64,000 nucleotides of DNA from Vagococcus martis (GCF_002026305.1 NZ_MVAB01000001.1:1160001-1224000); one strand, 5' to 3'. Shown: positions 31,850 to 42,932, counted from the first letter of the stretch. The notes: a model not told the origin generated them from the letters alone. Numbers and translations: made by a program.

Positions 31850-34363
31850 ATGTCTGAAGAAATCAGAGAAAATATTCAAGATATTAATTTGACACAAGAA
31901 ATGGAAGAGTCCTTTATTGATTATGCCATGAGTGTCATTGTGTCTCGTGCGTTACCAGACGTAAGAGATGGATTAAAACCTGTTCATCGTCGTATTTTAT
32001 ATGGGATGAATGAAATGGGTGTAACACCTGATAAGGCACATAAAAAATCAGCACGTATCGTTGGGGATGTTATGGGTAAATACCATCCTCATGGTGATAG
32101 TGCGATTTATGAATCCATGGTGCGTATGGCTCAACCATTTAGTTACCGTAACATGTTAGTTGATGGGCATGGTAACTTTGGCTCTGTCGATGGTGACGGG
32201 GCTGCCGCGATGCGTTATACGGAAGCTCGTATGAGTAAGATTGCGATTGAAATGTTACGTGATATCAATAAAAATACCGTTAATTTCCAAAAGAATTATG
32301 ATGAAACTGAAAGAGAACCAGAAGTATTACCTGCACGATTTCCTAACCTTCTAGTTAATGGGACAACTGGTATTGCGGTTGGTATGGCGACGAATATACC
32401 ACCGCATAACTTATCTGAAGTCATTGATGCGTTGAAGTTGTTGATGGATAATAAAGAAGTAACAACGAATGAATTAATGGAAGCTCTACCTGGTCCAGAT
32501 TTCCCAACTGGTGGACTTGTTATGGGAAAATCTGGTATTCGTAAAGCTTATGAGACTGGTAGAGGCTCAATTATTGTTCGTGCTAAAGTGGATATTGAAG
32601 AAAAATCTAATGGCCGCGAACGCATCATTGTAACAGAAATTCCATATATGGTGAATAAGGCAAAACTAGTTGAACGTATTGCTGAGTTACATCGTGAAAA
32701 ACGAATCGAAGGTATTACTGATTTAAGAGATGAATCATCACGTGAAGGTATGCGTATTGTCATCGAGATTCGTCGAGATACAAGTGCATCTGTTGTGTTG
32801 AATAATTTATACAAATTAACCTCACTACAAACAAGTTTTGGTTTTAATATGCTAGCCATTGTGAAAGGTGTGCCGAAAGTTTTAGGATTAAAATCAATTC
32901 TAGAATATTATCTAGAACATCAAGAAGAAGTCATTGTTCGTCGTACAGAATTTGATAAACAAAAAGCAGAAGCACGTGCTCATATCTTAGAAGGATTGAG
33001 AATTGCGTTAGATCATATTGATGAAATTATTAAAATTATCCGTGCATCTGATTCTGATGATGTGGCAAAAGCAACTTTGATGGAACAGTTTGATTTATCG
33101 GATAGACAATCACAAGCAATTTTAGATATGCGTTTACGTCGTTTAACTGGTTTAGAACGTGAAAAAATCGAAGCGGAATACCAAGATTTATTAGTATTAA
33201 TTGCTGATTTGAAAGACATATTAGCTAATCATCATAGAGTACTTGAAATCATCGCTGAAGAGCTTGATGAAGTACAACGTAAATATGGTGATGATCGTCG
33301 TACAGAATTATTAGTCGGCGAAGTATTGAGCCTTGAAGATGAGGACTTAATTGAAGAAGAAGATGTCGTGATTACATTAACTCATAATGGCTATATTAAA
33401 CGCTTGCCAAGTACAGAATTCCGTACGCAAAATCGTGGTGGACGTGGTGTACAAGGTATGGGCGTGCATGATGATGATTTTGTAGAAAACTTATTGTCAT
33501 GTTCGACACATGATACGTTATTATTCTTTACTGATACAGGTAAAGTCTATCGTGCCAAAGGATATGAAATTCCTGAGTATGGTCGTACAGCTAAAGGAAT
33601 TCCAGTGATTAACTTGTTAGGCATTGATTCGTCTGAAAAAATTGAAGCGATTATCAATGTTGAAGGTAAAGCTGATTCGAATCAATATCTATTCTTCACA
33701 ACTAAGCTAGGAACGGTAAAACGTACTTCAGTTCAAGAGTTTGCTAACATCAGGACAAATGGATTGAAATCTATTGGCTTAAAAGATGGGGATTCATTAA
33801 TCAACGTAGCTTTGACTAATGGTGATGATACAATCATTATTGGAACTAACTTAGGTTATTCAGTTACCTTTAAAGAAGAAGCGGTGCGTTCAATGGGACG
33901 TAGTGCTGCTGGAGTTCGTGGTATTCGTTTAAGAGAGCATGATTATGTTATTGGCATGGATATTTTAAAACCAGACATGGAAGTATTAGTTATTACTGAA
34001 AATGGTTATGGCAAGAGAACACATGCTAAAGAGTATCCAATTAAAGGTCGTGGCGGTAAAGGGATCAAGACCGTCAATATTACTGAAAAAAATGGTCATC
34101 TTGTCGGCTTAACAACTGTTAGTGGCGAAGAAGACATCATGTTAGTAACGAACAAAGGTGTTATCATCCGTTTTGAATTGAATTCAGTTTCTCAAACTGG
34201 ACGTTCAACCCAAGGTGTCCGCTTGATTCGTTTAGAAGAAGATGCTTTAGTATCTACTATGGCGACAATTGAAGTTGAAGAAGATGAGGAAACTATTGTC
34301 TCAGAAGAAATTGAAATTGAAGTCACAGAAGAAGTAGAAGAAGAAAATAATTCTGAAGAATAA
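31850..34363 (+). CDS. gyrA: DNA gyrase subunit A
   Basis: An 837-residue subunit with catalytic Tyr Y123 (MRYTEARMS). The quinolone-determining positions carry S84 and E88, the usual sensitive residues. The C-terminal beta-pinwheel has the GyrA box (QNRGGRG). The last 40 residues are very acidic (runs of Glu). It ends at a strong terminator. Confidence 0.98.
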   Translation: MSEEIRENIQDINLTQEMEESFIDYAMSVIVSRALPDVRDGLKPVHRRILYGMNEMGVTPDKAHKKSARIVGDVMGKYHPHGDSAIYESMVRMAQPFSYRNMLVDGHGNFGSVDGDGAAAMRYTEARMSKIAIEMLRDINKNTVNFQKNYDETEREPEVLPARFPNLLVNGTTGIAVGMATNIPPHNLSEVIDALKLLMDNKEVTTNELMEALPGPDFPTGGLVMGKSGIRKAYETGRGSIIVRAKVDIEEKSNGRERIIVTEIPYMVNKAKLVERIAELHREKRIEGITDLRDESSREGMRIVIEIRRDTSASVVLNNLYKLTSLQTSFGFNMLAIVKGVPKVLGLKSILEYYLEHQEEVIVRRTEFDKQKAEARAHILEGLRIALDHIDEIIKIIRASDSDDVAKATLMEQFDLSDRQSQAILDMRLRRLTGLEREKIEAEYQDLLVLIADLKDILANHHRVLEIIAEELDEVQRKYGDDRRTELLVGEVLSLEDEDLIEEEDVVITLTHNGYIKRLPSTEFRTQNRGGRGVQGMGVHDDDFVENLLSCSTHDTLLFFTDTGKVYRAKGYEIPEYGRTAKGIPVINLLGIDSSEKIEAIINVEGKADSNQYLFFTTKLGTVKRTSVQEFANIRTNGLKSIGLKDGDSLINVALTNGDDTIIIGTNLGYSVTFKEEAVRSMGRSAAGVRGIRLREHDYVIGMDILKPDMEVLVITENGYGKRTHAKEYPIKGRGGKGIKTVNITEKNGHLVGLTTVSGEEDIMLVTNKGVIIRFELNSVSQTGRSTQGVRLIRLEEDALVSTMATIEVEEDEETIVSEEIEIEVTEEVEEENNSEE

Positions 34364-34368
34364 AAGTA

Positions 34369-34407
34369 AAACCATTCAAAATATACTGTATTTTGAATGG
34401 TTTTTTT
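34369..34407 (+). terminator. gyrA terminator
   Basis: Stem AACCATTCAAAATA/TATTTTGAATGGTT with a short loop, followed by a T-run. Confidence 0.85.
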
Positions 34408-34437
34408 ACAAAAAAGTTTAAATAAAGGGGTGTATAA

Positions 34438-36097
34438 ATGAATGAAGTAGGATTTATAGGACTAGTTTTTATAGGAGTGATTTGTTTTATTATATTTGTA
34501 AGCATGAAAGAACGCCGAAGATACCGACAAATGATTCAAAAGAGATGGGGAAAAGATCCATCTGCGTATCACTCTCCAAATGAGGAGTACTTGACTGAAG
34601 CAACGTATTACCTACTTAGTATGATGAATAGGAAAGACAATGTTAATTCAGCTACTTGGCATGATTTAGACATGTTTGACGTGTTTAAAAAGATAAATTT
34701 AACCTATAGTAAATATGGTGAAGACATGCTCTACTCATCTTTAAAGTCAGTGGAATTAGACTCACCACATCATTATATTGTAGTGGAAGAATGGCAAGAC
34801 TATCTGGGAAAAAATAATGATGTTAGGGAAGAACTGCAATATCAATTGAATCAATTAGGAAAAAGGTAAACACAAATGGGATTTATCGTTATTTTTCTGA
34901 TGAGTTAATGCCACTTACTATTTTATCCAGTCCATTTATTAAGATTGCAGCATGTTTACCAATTATATCGCTTTTTCTGATGATACTGACACCTAAAATT
35001 GGTTTAGGAATTTTTATTGCATCAATATTTTTCAATGTAGTTTTTTATTTGATTTATAAAGCAAAACTAGAGATGGAATTAATAATGTTATCTTATTTTG
35101 TCCAAACAATAGGTATATCGGTTAAAGTATCTAAGCTGTCTTTCATTGAAGATAAAATCAGGCCATTAATTAATCCCTTAAAGTCAGTATTAAAATATGG
35201 ATTTTTTTTCAGAATAAAATCAGGTAGTGAAGTAGAAGTCTTGATAGAATCAATTTCAGCGATGTTTTTATTACCTTTTGTATCTTTTCAATTGGTGGAT
35301 AAAAAATTTAGACAACATCAAGATGAGTTACAGGAATTATGTTTATTGTTAGGGAAACTGGATGCTAATTGTGGTGTTTTAAATTTTAGACAAATGAATG
35401 AAGGTGATTGGTGTAAACCAGATTTTTCTAATGAAACAGCCATTGAGGTAAAGTCGTTAATTCATCCTTTAATCCAACGACCAGTTGCTAATTCGTTTGA
35501 TTGTCATAAAACAGTCCTTATAACGGGCTCTAACGCTTCTGGAAAGTCAACCTAAAATCATTAGGTATTAGTTGTATTCTCTCTCAGACGTTAAATATGG
35601 CTTTAGCAGATGAGTTTAAGTTAAGACCTGGTCTAGTGATGTCATCTATGGGAGTCAGCGATAGTATTTCTGAAGGTGATAGTTATTTCATGTCTGAAAT
35701 AAAGTCATTAAAAGAGATGATTGATAGTGTCGCTACGGGGTGTTTTAGCTATTGTTTTATTGATGAGATTTTACGTGGAACGAATACAATCGAACGTATT
35801 GGTGCTTCTGCAAATACAATAAAATGGTTGAGTCAGAATGATTGTCTATTATTTGTAGCAACTCATGATGTGGAACTTCCGCATATTTTATCAAAACATT
35901 GCGAAATGATTTATTTTTCAGAAACTGTAAGAGATGATCAATTTTCATTTGATTATAAACTAAAAAGAGGTATTAACACACAAAGAAATGCTATTAAATT
36001 ATTAGATATTGTTGGGTTTCCTAAAGAAATTACCCAGAATGCCACTCATGATATTAAACAGTTTGAAGAAACACATCATTGGCAAGAAGTCGATTAA
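34438..36097 (+). pseudogene. MutS-like membrane ATPase gene, broken by two single-base frameshifts
   Basis: Three successive open frames (34438-34869, 34908-35555, 35597-36097) together encode one protein of the MutS-related family with N-terminal membrane segments. Adding one A in the A-run at about 34861 joins frame 1 to a continuation reading KVNTNGIYRYFSDELMP. Adding one T near 35553 (ACC-TTA-AAA) joins frame 2 to KSLGISCILSQTLN. The Walker A GSNASGKST lies exactly at the second break, and Walker B (CFIDEILRGTN) is in the third part. The membrane segments (about 4-22 of frame 1, and two in frame 2) set it apart from mismatch-repair MutS. It is either a pseudogene or carries sequencing errors. 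Confidence 0.82.
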
Positions 36098-36120
36098 AAT
36101 AAAGATATTATAAATTTATA

Positions 36121-36149
36121 TTGCAATGAATCATCTAAAAGTGTATAAT
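36121..36149 (+). promoter_or_regulatory. promoter of rpsF-ssb-rpsR
   Basis: TTGCAA (36121-36126), 17-base spacer, TATAAT (36144-36149), about 83 bases before the rpsF start. Confidence 0.8.
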
Positions 36150-36154
36150 TTAAT

Positions 36155-36220
36155 ACTGTGAGTAAATGAAAATTTACTCTCCTTGTTCCTTACAAATAAG
36201 GAACCTTTAGTCCATAAGGA
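36155..36220 (+). promoter_or_regulatory. rpsF 5' leader with hairpin
   Basis: The leader holds GAGTAAA...TTTACTC (36160-36179) and a perfect 8-bp hairpin GTTCCTTA/TAAGGAAC (36185-36192, 36197-36204), then the AAGGAGGTG ribosome binding site. S6:S18 leader motifs that mediate autoregulation occur at this position in many bacteria; whether this hairpin is that motif I cannot confirm. Confidence 0.45.
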
Positions 36221-36231
36221 GGTGAAAATCA

Positions 36232-36531
36232 ATGAGTCAGGTATCAAATTATGAAATCATGTATATAATTCGTCCTAACATTGATGAGGAAGCAAAAAAT
36301 GCTCTAGTAAATCGTTTCGATTCAATCTTGAAAGATAATGGAGCAGAAGTTTTGGAATCTAAACAATGGGAAAAACGTCGTTTAGCTTACGAAATCCAAA
36401 ATTTCCGTGAAGGTATCTACCATATCGTTAAAGTTTCTTCTACAGATGCTGCAGCAATCAATGAATTTGATCGTTTAGCAAAAATCAATGATGACATTTT
36501 ACGTCACATGGTTGTTAAAGAAGAAAACTAA
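36232..36531 (+). CDS. rpsF: 30S ribosomal protein S6
   Basis: A 99-residue protein with the standard start ([17 protein letters not shown]) and the conserved [10 protein letters not shown] segment. It binds S18 on the 30S platform. First gene of the rpsF-ssb-rpsR operon; the intergene to ssb holds a parS site. Confidence 0.98.
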   Translation: MSQVSNYEIMYIIRPNIDEEAKNALVNRFDSILKDNGAEVLESKQWEKRRLAYEIQNFREGIYHIVKVSSTDAAAINEFDRLAKINDDILRHMVVKEEN

Positions 36532-36534
36532 TAA

Positions 36535-36550
36535 TGTTTCACGTGAAACA
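36535..36550. promoter_or_regulatory. parS site (perfect palindrome)
   Basis: TGTTTCACGTGAAACA, the exact consensus. It lies between rpsF and ssb, about 10 kb from oriC. Confidence 0.95.
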
Positions 36551-36574
36551 TTTATAACGAAAGGAGATTAACCA

Positions 36575-37099
36575 ATGATTAACAATGTTGTATTGGTAGG
36601 TAGACTTACTCGCGACCCAGATTTGAGATATACGTCAAATGGTTCTGCCGTAGCCACTTTTAACTTGGCTGTTAATCGTAATTTTACTAATCAAAGTGGA
36701 GAACGAGAAGCAGATTTTGTTAACTGTGTGATTTGGAGAAAACCAGCTGAAACTTTAGCAAACTATGCTAAAAAAGGAACTCTTTTAGGAGTTGTTGGCC
36801 GTATTCAAACAAGAAACTACGAGAATCAACAGGGACAAAGAGTGTATGTGACTGAAGTGGTTTGTGAGAATTTCCAATTATTAGAATCTAAAAACGCATC
36901 AAGTCAAAGACAACAACAATCTGGTGGCTTTGATAACAATGCTGGTGGATTTAATGATTTTTCTCAAAATAATCAAAATACACAATCATCATTTGGCCAA
37001 TCTTCAAGTAATGACATGCCGAACTTCAATCGTGATAACAGTAATCCATTTGGAAACTCATCATCGATAGACATTTCGGATGACGATTTACCATTCTAA
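36575..37099 (+). CDS. ssb: single-stranded DNA-binding protein
   Basis: A 174-residue protein. The OB fold is at 1-105 ([19 protein letters not shown]). A Gln/Asn/Ser-rich linker follows (about 108-160), then the acidic tip DISDDDLPF that recruits repair proteins. An AAAGGAG ribosome binding site precedes it. Confidence 0.98.
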   Translation: MINNVVLVGRLTRDPDLRYTSNGSAVATFNLAVNRNFTNQSGEREADFVNCVIWRKPAETLANYAKKGTLLGVVGRIQTRNYENQQGQRVYVTEVVCENFQLLESKNASSQRQQQSGGFDNNAGGFNDFSQNNQNTQSSFGQSSSNDMPNFNRDNSNPFGNSSSIDISDDDLPF

Positions 37100-37118
37100 T
37101 AATAGAGGAGGGCATAAA

Positions 37119-37358
37119 ATGGCAGCTCAACAAAGAAGAGGCGGACGCCGTCGTCGTAAAGTATGTTACTTTACAGCTAACCATATTGATCATATTGATT
37201 ATAAAGATGTTGAATTATTATCACGCTTTGTTTCAGAACGTGGTAAAATTTTACCTCGTCGTGTGACAGGTACATGTGCTAAACATCAACGTAAATTAAC
37301 GATTGCAATTAAACGTGCAAGAATTATGGGATTATTACCATTCGTTAGTGAAGACTAA
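37119..37358 (+). CDS. rpsR: 30S ribosomal protein S18
   Basis: 79 residues from the ATG at 37119 ([16 protein letters not shown]), with GAGGAGG just upstream; a longer start overlapping ssb has no ribosome binding site. It has the signature region [20 protein letters not shown] and partners S6 in the ribosome. Confidence 0.97.
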   Translation: MAAQQRRGGRRRRKVCYFTANHIDHIDYKDVELLSRFVSERGKILPRRVTGTCAKHQRKLTIAIKRARIMGLLPFVSED

Positions 37359-37372
37359 TTAAAATCAATCAA

Positions 37373-37402
37373 AAGACATTCTAATGAATGTCTTTTTTTT
37401 GT
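37373..37402 (+). terminator. rpsR terminator
   Basis: Stem AAGACATTC/GAATGTCTT (37373-37381, 37386-37394) and a T-run that leads straight into a parS site. Confidence 0.88.
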
Positions 37403-37415
37403 TTCACGTGAAACA
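37400..37415. promoter_or_regulatory. parS site (perfect palindrome)
   Basis: TGTTTCACGTGAAACA, second perfect copy, 850 bases from the first, between the rpsR terminator and rplI. Confidence 0.95.
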
Positions 37416-37497
37416 ATGAAGAATAGTTTAGAAATACTATGGATTATGGTAAAATGATAAGAGTATATAACTAGAATCGTTAGGAGAGTGGATATAG

Positions 37498-37950
37498 ATG
37501 AAAGTTATCTTTTTAGAAGATGTTAAAGGAAAAGGAAAAAAAGGAGAAGTGAAAGATGTTGCCGTAGGGTATGCACAAAACTTTTTGATAAAAAAAGGAT
37601 TAGCTAAAGAAGCAACATCTCAAAGCTTAAGTGAATTAAAAGGAAAAGAAAAAGCTAAAGCAAAAGAAGATGCTGAGATTTTAGAGGAAGCGAAACAATT
37701 AAAAGAAAAATTTGAATTTGAAGGTTTTGAAGTTATTATAAAGTCAAAAGCCGGAGAAGATGGACGCTTATTTGGATCTATTCCTTCAAAACAAGTTGCA
37801 GATGGCTTACAAAAGCAACATAACATTAAGGTAGATAAACGTAAAATTGAAATGGAACAACCAATTAAAGCATTAGGTTATACAACTGTTCCAGTGAAAT
37901 TACATAAAGAAGTGGTCGCAAAACTACGCGTTCATGTTGTAGTTGAGTAA
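37498..37950 (+). CDS. rplI: 50S ribosomal protein L9
   Basis: A 150-residue two-domain protein: the N-domain start [21 protein letters not shown], a central helix rich in Lys/Glu/Ala (about 45-75), and a C-domain with [11 protein letters not shown]. It lies 23 bases before dnaB. Confidence 0.97.
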   Translation: MKVIFLEDVKGKGKKGEVKDVAVGYAQNFLIKKGLAKEATSQSLSELKGKEKAKAKEDAEILEEAKQLKEKFEFEGFEVIIKSKAGEDGRLFGSIPSKQVADGLQKQHNIKVDKRKIEMEQPIKALGYTTVPVKLHKEVVAKLRVHVVVE

Positions 37951-37973
37951 CCGGAAATTGAGGGTTGTAATCT

Positions 37974-39341
37974 ATGGAACATATTCAACAAGATAGAGTG
38001 CCACCTCAAAGCATCGAGGCAGAACAAGCAGTTTTGGGTTCTGTCTTTTTAAATGCCGATGCTTTGATTGAGGCAATGGAATATATTGATTCAGCAGATT
38101 TTTATCGTCGTTCACATCAATTACTTTTTCAAACGATGTTAGATTTAAATAATCGTAATGAAGCAATTGACGTCATTACAATGAAAACAGAACTAGAGCA
38201 GAAACAATTAATTGAAGATGTAGGCGGTATTAGTTATTTATCTGAATTGACAACGAGTGTTCCAACTGCAGCAAATGTCGGTTACTATGCAAAAATAGTG
38301 GAACAAAAATCATTGCTACGTCGATTAATACAAACAGCTACTGATATTGTAACTAGAGGGTTCGAGCAAGACGAAGATGTGGAATTTATTTTAGATGAAG
38401 CTGAACGTCAAATACTGGAAGTGTCAGAAAAAAGAAATAGGAGTGGCTTTTTAGCGATATCTGATGTATTAAGTGACTCCATCGCGCAGATTGAGCAGTT
38501 ATCACAACAGGGTGACGATATCACGGGATTGCCTACAGGTTATCATGCACTAGATAAAATGACAGCAGGGCTTCAATCGGAAGAATTAATTATTTTAGCA
38601 GCTCGTCCAGCGGTAGGTAAGACCGCTTTTGCCTTAAACATCGCACAAAACGTAGGAACTAAAACAGATGAATCAGTTGCTATTTTTAGTCTAGAAATGA
38701 GTGCTGAATCGTTAGTAAATCGTATGCTATGTTCAGAAGGTTCTATCGAAGCAAGTCATTTGAAAACGGGTCAATTAACTGATGAAGAGTGGAATAGTCT
38801 AATTGTTGCGATGGGTAGTTTGTCACGAGCAAATATTTTTATTGATGATACTCCAGGAATCAAAATATCTGAAATTAGAGCCAAATGCCGAAAATTAGCT
38901 CAAGAACAAGGTGATTTGGGATTAATTTTAATAGATTACTTGCAGCTGATTGAGGGAACAGGACGCGAGAACAGACAACAAGAAGTGTCTGAGATTTCAC
39001 GTCAGTTAAAAAAATTAGCTAAAGAGTTAAAAGTTCCTGTTATTGCGTTATCACAGTTATCACGTGGTGTCGAACAACGACAAGATAAACGTCCCGTATT
39101 AAGCGATATTCGTGAATCTGGTTCTATAGAGCAAGATGCAGATATTGTAGCCTTTTTATATCGTGATGATTATTATCAACGAGATGGTGAGGACGGTGAT
39201 GATGAGCCGGTACAAGAGTCTAATAATATTATCGAAGTTATTATAGAAAAAAATAGAAGTGGTGCAAGAGGAACAGTAGAATTGATGTTTATCAAAGAAT
39301 ATAATAAGTTTACCTCCATTTCACCACGCGAAGAGTTTTGA
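37974..39341 (+). CDS. dnaB: replicative DNA helicase DnaB
   Basis: 455 residues. The N-terminal domain runs to about 150 (PPQSIEAEQAVLGSVFLN). The RecA-like domain has Walker A AARPAVGKTAF, Walker B LGLILIDYLQLI and the arginine region RGVEQRQDKRP. It is the hexameric fork helicase (DnaC in Bacillus naming). It has no intein and normal length. Confidence 0.98.
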   Translation: MEHIQQDRVPPQSIEAEQAVLGSVFLNADALIEAMEYIDSADFYRRSHQLLFQTMLDLNNRNEAIDVITMKTELEQKQLIEDVGGISYLSELTTSVPTAANVGYYAKIVEQKSLLRRLIQTATDIVTRGFEQDEDVEFILDEAERQILEVSEKRNRSGFLAISDVLSDSIAQIEQLSQQGDDITGLPTGYHALDKMTAGLQSEELIILAARPAVGKTAFALNIAQNVGTKTDESVAIFSLEMSAESLVNRMLCSEGSIEASHLKTGQLTDEEWNSLIVAMGSLSRANIFIDDTPGIKISEIRAKCRKLAQEQGDLGLILIDYLQLIEGTGRENRQQEVSEISRQLKKLAKELKVPVIALSQLSRGVEQRQDKRPVLSDIRESGSIEQDADIVAFLYRDDYYQRDGEDGDDEPVQESNNIIEVIIEKNRSGARGTVELMFIKEYNKFTSISPREEF

Positions 39342-39463
39342 TGTTCGTGATTTGTGATTGAAATGTGTTTTTTTATTTTAAATGTTCTGATTTAGTTGTG
39401 TTTGAGGTTTCTTTTTGGTAATATAGTCAAGTAATGAATAAAAGAGAAGAACGGAGTGTTCGT

Positions 39464-40756
39464 ATGTCATCAGTTGTAGTAGTAGGAACTCAATGGGGAG
39501 ACGAAGGTAAAGGGAAAATCACTGACTTTTTAAGTGAAAATGCAGAAATTATTGCAAGATACCAAGGTGGAGACAATGCAGGCCACACTATTCAATTTGA
39601 TGGAACAACTTACAAACTCCATTTAATTCCATCTGGTATTTTTTACCAAGATAAAATAAGCGTGATTGGAAATGGCGTAGTAGTGAACCCAAAATCATTG
39701 ATCAAGGAATTAAACTATTTAAAAGAGCACAATATTCCAACAACTAATTTAAGAATATCAGACAGAGCGCATGTAATTTTGCCATACCATATTCTTTTAG
39801 ATCAACTTCAAGAAGATGCTAAGGGTGATCAAAAAATCGGAACAACAATTAAAGGGATTGGTCCTGCTTATATGGATAAAGCTGCTCGTGTAGGTATTCG
39901 TATAGCTGATTTATTAGATAAAGATATTTTTGAAGAACGTTTGAAAGTGAATTTAGAAGAAAAAAATAAATTATTCACTAAAATATATGAAGTCGATCCA
40001 ATTTCATTTGAAGAAGTGTTTGACGAATATTATGAGTATGGTCAATTAATCAAAGAATACGTAACTGATACATCAGTTATCTTAAATGAAGCATTAGATA
40101 ATGGAAAACATGTACTATTTGAAGGTGCTCAAGGAGTTATGCTAGATATTGATCAAGGGACGTATCCATTTGTCACATCATCTAATCCATTAGCTGGTGG
40201 TGTAACAATCGGAACAGGTGTCGGTCCTTCAAAAATTGATAAAGTGGTGGGTGTTTGTAAAGCTTATACCTCTCGTGTTGGTGATGGACCATTCCCAACA
40301 GAATTATTTGATGAAACAGGACACCAAATTAGAGAAGTAGGTCGCGAATATGGAACAACAACAGGCCGTCCAAGACGTGTTGGTTGGTTTGATAGTGTTG
40401 TGATGAGACATTCTAGACGTGTGTCAGGTATTACGAATCTTTCATTGAACTCTATTGATGTATTAACAGGATTACCTGTCATCAAAATTTGTGTAGCTTA
40501 CGAACTAGATGGTAAAGAAATAACTCATTATCCAGCGAGTTTAAAAGAGTTATCTAGATGTAAACCAATCTATGAAGAATTACCAGGTTGGGAAGAAGAT
40601 ATTACAGGTTGTAAAACATTAGAAGAACTACCAGAAAACGCTAGAAATTATGTTAAACGTGTATCAGAATTAGTTGATGTCCGTATTTCAACGTTCTCTG
40701 TAGGTCCAGATAGAACACAAACAAATATCTTAGAAAACGTTTGGGAACAAATTTAA
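39464..40756 (+). CDS. purA: adenylosuccinate synthetase
   Basis: 430 residues from the ATG at 39464 ([18 protein letters not shown]), with CGGAGTG upstream; an earlier in-frame ATG at 39434 has no such site. GTP-binding loop [10 protein letters not shown]-binding region [10 protein letters not shown]-terminal VGPDRTQTN. It makes adenylosuccinate from IMP and aspartate, so the window carries both branch enzymes from IMP (with guaB). Confidence 0.98.
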   Translation: MSSVVVVGTQWGDEGKGKITDFLSENAEIIARYQGGDNAGHTIQFDGTTYKLHLIPSGIFYQDKISVIGNGVVVNPKSLIKELNYLKEHNIPTTNLRISDRAHVILPYHILLDQLQEDAKGDQKIGTTIKGIGPAYMDKAARVGIRIADLLDKDIFEERLKVNLEEKNKLFTKIYEVDPISFEEVFDEYYEYGQLIKEYVTDTSVILNEALDNGKHVLFEGAQGVMLDIDQGTYPFVTSSNPLAGGVTIGTGVGPSKIDKVVGVCKAYTSRVGDGPFPTELFDETGHQIREVGREYGTTTGRPRRVGWFDSVVMRHSRRVSGITNLSLNSIDVLTGLPVIKICVAYELDGKEITHYPASLKELSRCKPIYEELPGWEEDITGCKTLEELPENARNYVKRVSELVDVRISTFSVGPDRTQTNILENVWEQI

Positions 40757-40778
40757 ATGCCCAATAAATAGAACAAAA

Positions 40779-40808
40779 ATGGAGAGTTATCGAACTCTCC
40801 ATTTTTTT
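40779..40808 (+). terminator. purA terminator
   Basis: The 10-bp stem ATGGAGAGTT/AACTCTCCAT with a 4-base loop, then a T-run. Confidence 0.9.
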
Positions 40809-40851
40809 ATTATATAATAGCGTGAGACCAATAATAGGGAGAAAATAAAAA

Positions 40852-41727
40852 ATGACTTATAAATTTGATTTGTTGGTAGATTCATGTTGTGATTTATCAC
40901 ATGAACTGTTGCAAGAAACAGGTATTCGAAAAATAAGTATGACAATCCAATTAGATGGTAAAGAGTATCTTGATGATTTTCAAGAAACGCTTGATTATGA
41001 ATGGTTTATGTCTGAATTAAAAAATGGTGCAACACCAACGACCTCACAAATTAACATTGGCAATTATTTAGATATTTTTAGAGATTACGCTTCAGGCAAT
41101 CAACCGTTACTTTATGTTTGCTTCTCTTCAGGGCTTAGTGGTTCATATAATAATGCACTCACAGCTTTAGCTATGTTGGAAGAAGAAAGTGGCAGTAGTG
41201 TGCCTATTACTATAGTTGATTCATTAGCGGCTTCTTTAGGAGAAGGACTAATCATAGAGAATGTCTTATCACTTAGACGACAAGAAAAAGAAATATCAGA
41301 AGTTTTAGATTGGCTTAAGACTAATATACCGCGTGTTCATTCATGGGTGACGGTTGATGACTTAAAACATTTGGAACGTGGTGGAAGAATTTCGAAAACG
41401 AGTGCTGTGATTGGTAGTATGATTAAAGTTAAACCAATTATTTGTATGAATGCAGAAGGAAAATTAATTAATACCGGAAAAGTTAGAGGACGCAAACATT
41501 CTCTTGATAAGATTGTGGAGTTAACGAAAGATACGATAGAAAATGAAACAACACAAGATATTTTGATTGCATACGCTGGGGATGAAGAGTCAGGAGAAGC
41601 ATTAAAAAGAATATTAGAAGAAAAAATTAATGTGCAGAGTATCTCAGTGCGCCGAATGGGACCAACTATTGCTAGTCATACAGGATATGGCGCATTAGCT
41701 ATTTTTTCATTTGGTAAAGAAAAATAA
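40852..41727 (+). CDS. DegV family fatty acid-binding protein
   Basis: A 291-residue DegV fold protein. The N-terminal part has the VDSCCDLSHELL motif, T-T-S-Q (PTTSQI) and the SSGLSGSYNNA loop that binds the fatty-acid carboxylate. Such proteins (FakB) present fatty acids to the kinase FakA; the partner kinase is not in the window. It is a single gene between terminators. Confidence 0.88.
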   Translation: MTYKFDLLVDSCCDLSHELLQETGIRKISMTIQLDGKEYLDDFQETLDYEWFMSELKNGATPTTSQINIGNYLDIFRDYASGNQPLLYVCFSSGLSGSYNNALTALAMLEEESGSSVPITIVDSLAASLGEGLIIENVLSLRRQEKEISEVLDWLKTNIPRVHSWVTVDDLKHLERGGRISKTSAVIGSMIKVKPIICMNAEGKLINTGKVRGRKHSLDKIVELTKDTIENETTQDILIAYAGDEESGEALKRILEEKINVQSISVRRMGPTIASHTGYGALAIFSFGKEK

Positions 41728-41734
41728 ATAACCA

Positions 41735-41776
41735 AACAGACATCCATTAATTAACGGTAATAGATGTCTGTTTTGT
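41735..41776 (+). terminator. degV terminator
   Basis: Stem AACAGACATC/GATGTCTGTT (41735-41744, 41763-41772), then TTGTTATT. Confidence 0.75.
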
Positions 41777-41836
41777 TATTATATTATCTATTTATTATGA
41801 TAAATAGTATAATTATGTCATCATTAAAATTAGGAG

Positions 41837-42295
41837 TTGCGATATATGGAGTTTTTTACATACAATTATTTTGTTAATCAATCTAGTAACAGCCATATTT
41901 ATCAATATTTATTAGTTATATTGGCTTTGATAATTATTCTATTATTGATTCTAAGGCGTTCAAAAAATAAAAGTCGATTAAAATATCGTGATTTGATTAT
42001 TCTATTATCATTACTTTTAGTCTTTTTAATAGGAATTCAGACAAATGACTATCAAAAAGGTAAGGCAGAAAAAGGAAACTACTCTCAGATGCTTTTCTTT
42101 TTAGATGCAGTTAGTAAGAAAAAATTAGTTGATCCTGAAACAATCAGCGTGAATTATAAGTATTTAAAAGATGAGATGGTACTTAAAATAAATAATAAGT
42201 ATTATCAGGTAAACTTTAACAGTGATTTTACAACATTTAAACTAGAAGAGACAGTGTTAGTCAATGATGAATCAATCAAGGTAACAGGGAAGTGA
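41837..42295 (+). CDS. DUF3290 membrane protein
   Basis: A 152-residue protein with two membrane segments (about 20-40 and 48-68) and a C-terminal extracytoplasmic or cytoplasmic domain with the motif MLFFLDAVSKKKLVDP. DUF3290 genes are typically paired with DUF421 genes, as here (7-base gap). The function is unknown. GGAGTTGCGAT precedes the start. Confidence 0.78.
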   Translation: MRYMEFFTYNYFVNQSSNSHIYQYLLVILALIIILLLILRRSKNKSRLKYRDLIILLSLLLVFLIGIQTNDYQKGKAEKGNYSQMLFFLDAVSKKKLVDPETISVNYKYLKDEMVLKINNKYYQVNFNSDFTTFKLEETVLVNDESIKVTGK

Positions 42296-42302
42296 TGAGA
42301 AA

Positions 42303-42932
42303 ATGAAAGAGTATTTAGATATAGGAATTAAGTTAGCTATAGGGATTATTACATTGATTTTTCAGATGAATTTATTAGGAAAAGCTAATTTGGCGCCAAC
42401 GTCACCACTAGATCAATTACAGAACTTTGTTTTAGGGGGAATTATAGGTGGGATGATATACAATGCTCAAATATCAATCTTACAATACTTTCTGGTGTTG
42501 GTGATGTGGACATTTTTAGTAACATTGTTTAAATATTTAAAAGAGAATGTTGCGATTGTAAAAAAAATGATAGATGGATATCCCACAACATTGATAAAAA
42601 ACGGCAAAGTATTGGTAGATGAATGCAGTAAAAAAGGCATTTCCGCTAATGATTTAATGTTTAAATTAAGACAAGCCAATGTCTATGAAACACGTTCAGT
42701 AAAACGTGCAATCCAAGAACAGAATGGTCAGCTGACTATTATTTTATATGGCGAGGAAAATGTTAAATACCCTATAATTACGAATGGATACATTAATCAG
42801 GAAGTATTAGAAATGATTGAACGAGATGAATCTTGGTTATTTAATGAATTAAATAAACAGGGAGTAGAAATTCAAAATGTTTACTTAGGTGAATGGATAA
42901 ATGGTGAGTTAATTCTTAGTTTATATGATTAA
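42303..42932 (+). CDS. DUF421 (YetF-like) membrane protein
   Basis: A 209-residue protein with three membrane segments in the first 85 residues (GIKLAIGIITLIFQMNLL; FVLGGIIGGMIY; YFLVLVMWTFLVTLF). A soluble YetF domain follows (GYPTTLIKNGKVLVDEC; LRQANVYETRSVKRAIQEQNG). Related proteins are found with spore-germinant or envelope functions in Bacillus, but the role here is unknown. Its stop is immediately followed by the MITE-like repeat. Confidence 0.85.
   Translation: MKEYLDIGIKLAIGIITLIFQMNLLGKANLAPTSPLDQLQNFVLGGIIGGMIYNAQISILQYFLVLVMWTFLVTLFKYLKENVAIVKKMIDGYPTTLIKNGKVLVDECSKKGISANDLMFKLRQANVYETRSVKRAIQEQNGQLTIILYGEENVKYPIITNGYINQEVLEMIERDESWLFNELNKQGVEIQNVYLGEWINGELILSLYD

Noticed and set aside
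34861-35560. Programmed frameshifting in the MutS-like gene
   Set aside because: There is no slippery heptamer with a downstream structure at either break, and two independent shifts in one gene are better explained by mutation or sequencing error.
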